A program made the translations under genes and the position numbers. A stretch of 11,430 nucleotides of DNA from contig NZ_QSSH01000014.1 of the NCBI RefSeq assembly GCF_003438495.1, forward strand, positions 24,624-36,053. Reading direction: 5' to 3'. The notes below the pieces were generated by a model. The model was not told the origin of the DNA. It made no database searches and saw nothing but the letters and a program-made list of their open reading frames with translations. Below, piece by piece: positions 6,276-11,430 of the stretch; position 1 is the first letter of the stretch; each line of letters opens with the position of its first letter. Source of the stretch: Collinsella sp. TF05-9AC. Lineage in GTDB: Bacteria; Actinomycetota; Coriobacteriia; Coriobacteriales; Coriobacteriaceae.

Positions 6276-6749
6276 ATGAATGCCCCCAACGCGCTCCAAA
6301 ACATCCGCTCAAAACACCCCGTTGCATATGTGGTTCTCTATCTCTTTGTCGGCTGGGCATTGCTGGTTGTCATCACCCATGCCATAGCTTTTGGAGCAGA
6401 ACTGCTGATAGCCAGCTCGGACCAGCCCGTCGTCAAATGGGAGACGACCGATGAGTGCACCGACGGAACCCGAACCGTCTACTACAACAGCCCGTCCCTC
6501 TATCAAGAGTTCAAGGTCAAGATAAAGGACTTCAAGATTGTCGATGCCGAGCTAGGCGTTTATTTGGCAATCGGAGCAACCATTAACGCCGAGCAAGTCG
6601 AGTACACGGACAGCCATGCGACGTATCGCATCGACCTCAGCATCCTAGGCCGACCGTCACGCACCTGTCTGCTCGAATGCGAGATACGCGGCACCACACT
6701 ACACATGTCCGAAATACAGATGCGCCCGGACAAGGGGTCCTCTTCTTGA
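6276..6749 (+). CDS. Small membrane-anchored protein of unknown function
   Basis: A 157-residue protein of no family I recognise. A short basic N-terminus (residues 1-14) is followed by one long hydrophobic helix (about 16-45, YVVLYLFVGWALLVVITHAI within it). The remaining ~110 residues are polar, predicted beta-rich and probably outside the membrane, with three cysteines (61, 131, 135). GGAGG 6 nt before the ATG and a consensus -10 box support it as a real gene. It lies on the opposite strand to dnaX, ybaB and recR and separates dnaX from ybaB; its stop is only 21 bp from the dnaX stop in convergent orientation, with no terminator hairpin visible between them. Its lower GC content than dnaX suggests it was inserted into the ancestral cluster (inference). 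Confidence 0.7.
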   Translation: MNAPNALQNIRSKHPVAYVVLYLFVGWALLVVITHAIAFGAELLIASSDQPVVKWETTDECTDGTRTVYYNSPSLYQEFKVKIKDFKIVDAELGVYLAIGATINAEQVEYTDSHATYRIDLSILGRPSRTCLLECEIRGTTLHMSEIQMRPDKGSSS

Positions 6750-6770
6750 GCAGTATACCCGCCTGCGCAG

Positions 6771-9248
6771 CTACTCCACCGGCTTGAAGATGGTGGCCTG
6801 GCCAAAGACGCTGCGGATGAGGGCCTTGGCCTCGTCCTCGGTCTGCGGGATGCTCGGGGCTGCGCCCTGATGGCCGAAGGGGCTGCCAGCACCGGGATTG
6901 GATTCCCAGGGAGCGGCGGGGACGTCGTCGTTTGCAGAGGCTGCGGGTGCCACAGCAGCGGCCTTGGTCGCGGACGCCGCACCCGGCACGTCGAACGGGG
7001 GCAGATCGTCCCCGCCGGCATCGGCAGCAAAACCACCGACCATAGCATCGTCGTAGGGCACCTGCTCGGATTCCCATGGCGCAGCCTGCGCAGGCGGCTG
7101 AGCCATGGGGACGGACGCGCGCTCGGGCGCTCGGGGCGCGGGCTCGGTCGGGAGCTTGCCCGTGGCAGGAGCACCGGCAGGGTTGTCGGAGCGCAGCCAA
7201 GGGGCCTTGGCCAGGTCGGATGACTTGGGCGCAGGCGCGGCAGCGGACTTGGGCGCGGGGATCGGAGCAGCCGGTTTGGGCGCAGCGGGTTCAGGCGCCG
7301 ACGGGGTCGGTGCCGCTACCGGCGCCGCTTTTGGCTGCGTCGCGCTGGCGCTCGAGGATGCAGGGGGCACCGAGGACACGGGTTGCGGGTCCGCAGATAC
7401 CGCAGCCCGTGCAGATGGAGAATGCTCCTCATGTTGAGGAGCCGGCGTGCCACCCCCATCCAGGACATAGTCGACGGTACGACGACCGAAGACCGCGCAG
7501 ACCGTCGGCAGGACCACCGACTGCGTATCGGCGCGACCGAGCATCTTGATGGCAAAAGTCGAACCCGCGGGGAACGAGACCGTGAGCTTGGAGCCGTCGT
7601 CGGCCGTGGCGCGGGCGTTGAGCAAAAGCCCTGCGTAGGAGGCCTGACGAGCCTTGACGCGCTCGACGACCTCGGCCCATTTGCGCTGGAGCTCGCCGGC
7701 GTCCTCAACCGCGGGGGTCTCGGCAGCACCGGCGGCGGCAACCTGGGCGGCGTTGTTGGGCTTGGACACCGACACGGTCGATGCAGCAGGCGCGGAAGCC
7801 GGAGCCGCAACGGGCTGAGGTGCAGGCGTTACAGGTCTGGGCGCCGGCGCAGGAGCCGCGGACTTGGTCGCAGGCTGGGCAGCCGGAACAGCAGCGCCGC
7901 GGTCCCAAGGCATACCGCCCTGGCGCGCGGACGTAGCAGCGGGGGCAGCGGATGCCGCCGGAGCGGCAGCACGAGCGCCCGAAATGAGCGTCGGCTGTTG
8001 GGCAGCAGCGGGTACGGATGCTGCAGGCGCGGCGGCCTGAGCAGCAGCCACGCTCGCCGGCACGGCGCCGTTGGCAATCATGGCCTCCAGGCGTGCCACG
8101 CGCTCGGCCAATGCCTCAATCGTTAAATCGGCCTCGGGACGCGCCAGACGCGTGCAGGCAATCTCGAGCACCAGGCGCACGTCGCTCGCGCCCCTCATCT
8201 CCAGTGCGGCATCGTCGAGCACCGTCAGCACGCGGGCCAGGCGGTCGGCAGGATGCTCGCCAAAGGCAGCGGCCTCGGCAGCAAGCGCCTCGGCCTGCTC
8301 GGAGCCGCCCTCAAACAGCTCGGCACGGGCACCGGCAACGCAGGCAACGTACACGTCGCGCACATGCGCCACCAGGTCGCGCGTCAGCTCCAGCAGGTCA
8401 TTGCCCTCCTCGACCTGCGCACGGATCAGTCCATAGAGCTCGGCAACATCGCGATCGGCAATGGCGCGGGAAAACTCGCCCAGAATCTGGTCCGAAACCT
8501 CGCCCAAAAGCGAGCGGGCGTCGTCCGCATGCACAGAACCGTTGCCAAAGACGCTCAGCTGCTCCAGCGTGGAAAGCGCGTCGCGCATACCGCCCTTGGC
8601 ATGGCGCGCCACAATGGCGAGTGCCTCGTCGTCGTAATCGAAGCCCTCCTGCTCGCACACGTAAGACAGGCGATGCTCGATATCCTCGTTGCCGATGCGG
8701 TGGAAATCGAAGCGCTGGCAGCGTGAGAGAATGGTCTCCAGAATCTTTTGCGGGTCGGTGGTGCACAGCACAAAGATCACGTGTGCCGGCGGCTCCTCAA
8801 GCGTCTTGAGCAGCGCGTTGAACGCCGCCGTCGTGAGCATGTGGACCTCGTCGATGATATAAATCTTGTACTTGCCGCGCACTGGGGCAAAGTTGACGGA
8901 GTTGATGATCTCCTCGCGCACGTTGTCCACGCCGGTACGGCTTGCGGCATCGAGCTCGTAGACATCGGGGTGGTTACCCTCGGCAATGAGCTCGCACTCC
9001 TCGCAAGTACCGTCGGGCATGCAGCCGCTTGCACCCTCGGCGCGCGCCGCCTCGGCATTGCGGCACAGCAGCGCCTTGGCCAGAATGCGCGCCATGGTGG
9101 TCTTGCCCGTGCCGCGCGGTCCGCAGAACAGGTAGGCGTGGGACAGGCGCCCCTCGGTGATGGCGTGCTCGAGCGTCGAGACGATATGCTGCTGGCCCAC
9201 CACGGAGTCAAAGGTGAGCGGGCGATACTTTCGGTACAACGATTCCAT
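6771..9248 (-). CDS. dnaX: DNA polymerase III subunit tau (gamma/tau), DnaX
   Basis: The AAA+ motor of the clamp loader, which opens the sliding clamp and tethers polymerase to helicase at the replication fork. The start at 9248 (MESLYRKYRPLTFD) is the family's conserved N-terminus and has GGGGGAG 5 nt upstream; the frame is open 37 codons further but without family resemblance. The protein is 825 residues. Seen in order: Walker A GPRGTGKT (43-50), four zinc-binding cysteines (62, 76, 82, 85), Walker B IIDE (131-134), the SRC arginine-finger motif (175-177), then the helical collar to about 370. Two long Ala/Pro/Ser-rich disordered linkers (about 392-515 and 600-800) flank a folded tau-type domain (519-596), and a short conserved-looking end QTEDEAKALIRSVFGQATIF closes it. 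No slippery A-run for a gamma frameshift is seen. It is divergent from the YcxB-like gene and convergent with the 6276 gene. Confidence 0.97.
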   Translation of the reverse strand: MESLYRKYRPLTFDSVVGQQHIVSTLEHAITEGRLSHAYLFCGPRGTGKTTMARILAKALLCRNAEAARAEGASGCMPDGTCEECELIAEGNHPDVYELDAASRTGVDNVREEIINSVNFAPVRGKYKIYIIDEVHMLTTAAFNALLKTLEEPPAHVIFVLCTTDPQKILETILSRCQRFDFHRIGNEDIEHRLSYVCEQEGFDYDDEALAIVARHAKGGMRDALSTLEQLSVFGNGSVHADDARSLLGEVSDQILGEFSRAIADRDVAELYGLIRAQVEEGNDLLELTRDLVAHVRDVYVACVAGARAELFEGGSEQAEALAAEAAAFGEHPADRLARVLTVLDDAALEMRGASDVRLVLEIACTRLARPEADLTIEALAERVARLEAMIANGAVPASVAAAQAAAPAASVPAAAQQPTLISGARAAAPAASAAPAATSARQGGMPWDRGAAVPAAQPATKSAAPAPAPRPVTPAPQPVAAPASAPAASTVSVSKPNNAAQVAAAGAAETPAVEDAGELQRKWAEVVERVKARQASYAGLLLNARATADDGSKLTVSFPAGSTFAIKMLGRADTQSVVLPTVCAVFGRRTVDYVLDGGGTPAPQHEEHSPSARAAVSADPQPVSSVPPASSSASATQPKAAPVAAPTPSAPEPAAPKPAAPIPAPKSAAAPAPKSSDLAKAPWLRSDNPAGAPATGKLPTEPAPRAPERASVPMAQPPAQAAPWESEQVPYDDAMVGGFAADAGGDDLPPFDVPGAASATKAAAVAPAASANDDVPAAPWESNPGAGSPFGHQGAAPSIPQTEDEAKALIRSVFGQATIFKPVE

Positions 9249-9364
9249 GGGTGCTCCCCCGGGTATACTGAGTCTTGTTGCCGCGGCGGCCATGCGGTCG
9301 CACGGCATACTGCATTCCATAATAACCCGTACGGCGAGCCCGCCGCGATAGGAGTCCAAAGAGC
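9249..9364. promoter_or_regulatory. Divergent promoter region of dnaX and the YcxB-like gene
   Basis: A 116-bp spacer between divergent genes. On the plus strand GGGTATACTG (TATACT at 9264-9269) is a good -10 box about 95 nt before the YcxB-like start, and CATAAT (9318-9323) is a second, nearer candidate. On the minus strand TATTAT (9324-9319) is the only -10-like string suitably placed for dnaX. No clear -35 boxes were found. AGGAG at about 9350-9354 is a rather distant ribosome binding site for the plus-strand gene. Confidence 0.35.
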
Positions 9365-10081
9365 ATGGCAGACGCAGAGAGCAACCTCGTTCCCTCCGAA
9401 GCAGCCGACCAGGTCGAGGTCGCGCTCGAGGAGCAGGCCGCAGCCGATGACGGCATCCTGTACCTCAACGAGTACCAGTACGAAAACGACCTGGTCACCG
9501 ACTTCGCCCGCCTGGTCGCCTCGCCCAGGCGTCGCGGCTCGCTGTATGTCGCCGCGGCAGTTGCCGCGCTCATCGGCATCGGCATGCTGGTGGCCGGCGG
9601 CAGCTGGATCAAGTTCGGCGTCGTGTTGATCGTGTTCGGCGCCTTTTTGGCCTGGTGGAGCAAGAACCTGCACCACACGCTCGCCCGCGACTTTATCGAC
9701 GCCGTCGAGGCCGACGAGTCCATGGGTGGCCGCTATCGCCGCGTCGCCGCCAACGAGGACGGCCTGATGGTTTGGGGCAAGAGCGGCAAGTCGCAGTTCT
9801 TCCCGTTTGACAAGCTCGACCACGTACTCGACGGCGAGCGCATCTTTGTGGCCATGTTCGCCGACCAGGGCGTGACGATCCCCAAGGACACCTTCGTCCG
9901 TGGCGATGCCGAGCAGTTCGGTCCCTTCCTCAAGGCCCGCATCAACAAAAAACTCCGCATCGAGACCAAGAAGAAGAAAATGAAGGCCGAGAAGGCCGCC
10001 GCCGAGGCCAAGCAGGGCGACAAGCCCCAGGAGACCAAGGGCAAGCAGCGCAAGCAGAAGAAGAACAAGAAGAAGCGCTAG
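9365..10081 (+). CDS. YcxB-like two-helix membrane protein with Lys-rich tail
   Basis: A 238-residue membrane protein. An acidic N-terminus (residues 1-45) leads to two hydrophobic helices (about 58-78 and 82-98) joined by a short loop, so both ends should be cytoplasmic. The following domain (about 105-195: GRYRRVAANEDGLMVWGKSGKSQFFPFDKLDHVLDG, IFVAMFADQGVTIPKDTF; 20 residues or fewer quoted per piece) resembles the C-terminal domain of YcxB-family proteins, whose function is unknown. The last 45 residues (194-238) are almost entirely Lys, Glu, Ala, Gln and Arg, ending KKNKKKR; such a tail could bind nucleic acid or acidic phospholipid head groups. It is a monocistronic gene diverging from dnaX. 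The GC-rich codon use matches the native chromosome. The YcxB assignment comes from pattern recognition, not a search. Confidence 0.7.
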   Translation: MADAESNLVPSEAADQVEVALEEQAAADDGILYLNEYQYENDLVTDFARLVASPRRRGSLYVAAAVAALIGIGMLVAGGSWIKFGVVLIVFGAFLAWWSKNLHHTLARDFIDAVEADESMGGRYRRVAANEDGLMVWGKSGKSQFFPFDKLDHVLDGERIFVAMFADQGVTIPKDTFVRGDAEQFGPFLKARINKKLRIETKKKKMKAEKAAAEAKQGDKPQETKGKQRKQKKNKKKR

Positions 10082-10118
10082 GCCGGACGCAGGGTCCAGA
10101 CCCCAGACGGAGCTTAAA

Positions 10119-10149
10119 TTGAATGTCGCCCACCTGCGCGTGCTACACT
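10119..10149 (+). promoter_or_regulatory. Candidate promoter of the second kinase gene
   Basis: TTGAAT (10119-10124), 19 nt, then TGC-TACACT (TACACT at 10144-10149, extended TGn). The same TACACT box, TGn extension and 19-nt spacing to a TTG-beginning box occur before the kinase operon at 4837-4867. Transcription would start near 10156, leaving a leader of about 75 nt. Confidence 0.35.
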
Positions 10150-10229
10150 AGCAGCATCTATGCCACCGCGAACGGCTCGGCTCCGCGCCCGCCGCTCGCA
10201 AACGAACTTTAAACGCACGAGGGTTGGCC

Positions 10230-11430
10230 ATGCCGCTTTTCTCGCAACATACCGCCCGGTTCTCGCCGGACGTTCCTTTGGAGGGCACCAGCTCTCGCGA
10301 GCTGCTCAAGCGGTACCAGCCGCTCGAGACACTTGCGACCGGCGGTTTTGGCTCCATCGAGATCTGCCGCGACACGCACCTGCGCCGCCGCGTCGCCATT
10401 AAGCGTATCCCCCTTATCAACGGTGCTGGCATGCCCGCCAGCGACATCATGGATGTCCTGCGCGAGGCGCACACCGCCGCCATGCTTCAACATCCCAATA
10501 TCGTGCAGGTCATCGACTTTACGCACGACACAGCCTATGCCTACCTAGTCATGGAGTATGTCGGTGGCATGTCGCTGGCCGAGTTTTTGCACCGCGTGGA
10601 CGGCCACTCACTTACCTTTGACGAGGCCGCAGCTATTGCCGATGCCCTGGGCCAGGCGCTCACCTTCGCCCATAGTAATGGCGTACTCCACCTGGACATT
10701 AAGCCCGCCAACGTGCTCATCGACCACTCGGGCAATGTAAAGCTCACCGACTTTGGCATGGCGCGACTGTCGTCCGCCGGTGGCTTTGGCGGTTCGCGCG
10801 GCGGCACCATCGGCTACATGCCGCCCGAGCAGCTCGATATCGAGACCGGCACGGTCGACGAACGCGCTGATGTCTTTGCCCTTGCCTGTGTGATCTACGA
10901 GGGCCTGTGTGGCAGCGCCCCCTTTATGGCGGCCACGCCCGCCGACTCGCTCGACCGCATCATCGGCGGCGCCACCTATCCCAGCGAGCTGATACCACAC
11001 TTTCCCCCGGGAGCCGAGAGCGCGCTCATGAGCGCGCTCTCCCCCATGCCGCAGGACCGCCCCAACAGCATCGAGGCATTTTGCGACCAGCTCCTTGCCG
11101 GTCTGGGCAGTGTGCGCGAGGGCCGCCGCAGCTTGGAGCAAATGGTTGGCGAGCTTTCGGATGACGAGCAGGAGCTCGACGATATCGAGCCGTCGCACTA
11201 CGAAGACGACGCCATCGAGGTCGACCCCGCACTCGGCTGGGCGGGCACGCGCTGGAGCCATGCGCGCGACTACACCATGCACGCCATCTCGGCGCTAACG
11301 TGTGGCACCTTTAGCTTTTTGCTGATGCAAACGGCCGGGGTCGCGGCGCTTCCCGGCCTGGTCATTGCGGCTATCGCGATCGGAGCGGCGGCTGGCCTGG
11401 CCCCCCAGATCGGCTCCGCCCCCTCCGCCG
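10230..11430 (+). CDS. Ser/Thr protein kinase, non-RD type (partial, cut by right edge)
   Basis: The frame from ATG at 10230 is open to the window end: 400 residues without a stop. The kinase domain (about 29-290) has the glycine loop ATGGFGSI (36-43), VAIKR (K58), an alpha-C glutamate in LREA (E79), the catalytic loop HLDIKPAN (154-161), DFG (174-176) and GYMPPEQ (195-201) in the activation-segment end. HRD is changed to HLD: the arginine that usually contacts a phosphorylated activation loop is absent, marking a non-RD kinase that may be active without loop phosphorylation. The catalytic D156, N161 and D174 are present. An acidic juxtamembrane stretch (308-335) precedes a hydrophobic region from about 351 to the edge, probably the start of a membrane tail as in the kinase at 2028-3872. 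A weak GAGGG lies 6 nt upstream. Its substrates cannot be inferred. Confidence 0.92.
   Translation, partial: MPLFSQHTARFSPDVPLEGTSSRELLKRYQPLETLATGGFGSIEICRDTHLRRRVAIKRIPLINGAGMPASDIMDVLREAHTAAMLQHPNIVQVIDFTHDTAYAYLVMEYVGGMSLAEFLHRVDGHSLTFDEAAAIADALGQALTFAHSNGVLHLDIKPANVLIDHSGNVKLTDFGMARLSSAGGFGGSRGGTIGYMPPEQLDIETGTVDERADVFALACVIYEGLCGSAPFMAATPADSLDRIIGGATYPSELIPHFPPGAESALMSALSPMPQDRPNSIEAFCDQLLAGLGSVREGRRSLEQMVGELSDDEQELDDIEPSHYEDDAIEVDPALGWAGTRWSHARDYTMHAISALTCGTFSFLLMQTAGVAALPGLVIAAIAIGAAAGLAPQIGSAPSA

Noticed and set aside
7321..7345. Possible dnaX ribosomal frameshift signal for a gamma form
   Set aside because: The only short A-run (AAAAGC on the minus strand) is not a slippery heptamer and has no adjacent convincing stem; GC-rich actinobacterial dnaX genes need not make gamma.
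10088..10106. GGGTC-CA-GACCC as a terminator for the YcxB-like gene
   Set aside because: Only a 5-bp stem with a 2-nt loop and no following T-tract.
1..11430. CRISPR arrays, tRNA/rRNA genes, insertion sequences
   Set aside because: No regularly spaced repeats, no cloverleaf or rRNA-like stretch, and no transposase or terminal inverted repeats were seen on either strand.

Overview
The window looks like the chromosome of a GC-rich actinobacterium, most likely a Coriobacteriia member such as Collinsella. This rests on the GC-rich, strongly third-position-biased coding, a dnaX-ybaB-recR housekeeping set, several 'eukaryotic-type' Ser/Thr kinases with membrane tails, and short -10 boxes of TACACT/TATACT type. 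The assignment is inference; no rRNA or other strict marker gene is present.

Layout. (1) Positions 1-about 900 are visibly AT-richer and hold a decayed class I SAM-dependent methyltransferase on the minus strand, recognisable in three reading frames but broken by two frameshifts and a nonsense codon. (2) Positions 1086-4774 are a tightly packed minus-strand operon. In transcription order it encodes a single-pass membrane protein with a Ser/Gly-rich linker, a Ser/Thr kinase with a four-helix membrane tail, and a protein with a C-terminal FHA domain. The first two genes overlap by 4 nt and the last two are 3 nt apart. Its leader (4775-4950) has a candidate promoter, a terminator-like hairpin just before the ribosome binding site, and two copies of the dyad GTTGCRCAAC spaced 73 bp apart. 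(3) Positions 4945-9248 hold the DNA-metabolism block on the minus strand: dnaX (clamp-loader tau), then ybaB/ebfC, then recR, closed by a strong 17-bp terminator hairpin. This normally contiguous set is split by an opposite-strand gene (6276-6749) for a small membrane-anchored protein, preceded by a perfect TATAAT and by unusual inverted repeats. (4) Positions 9365-10081 (plus strand) encode a YcxB-like two-helix membrane protein divergent from dnaX. (5) From 10230 to the right edge runs a second Ser/Thr kinase, plus strand, cut by the window end. It is a non-RD kinase (HLD instead of HRD) and has a hydrophobic stretch after the kinase domain.

How it fits together. The DNA block is ordinary replication/repair machinery. 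The kinase operon looks like a self-contained phospho-signalling module: a surface-exposed partner, a membrane kinase and a phospho-threonine reader. The second kinase nearby may belong to the same network. The points most worth following up are this operon with its paired operators and attenuator-like leader, the antisense gene inside the dnaX-ybaB-recR set, and the repeated Pro-Trp motifs in the disordered tail of DnaX.
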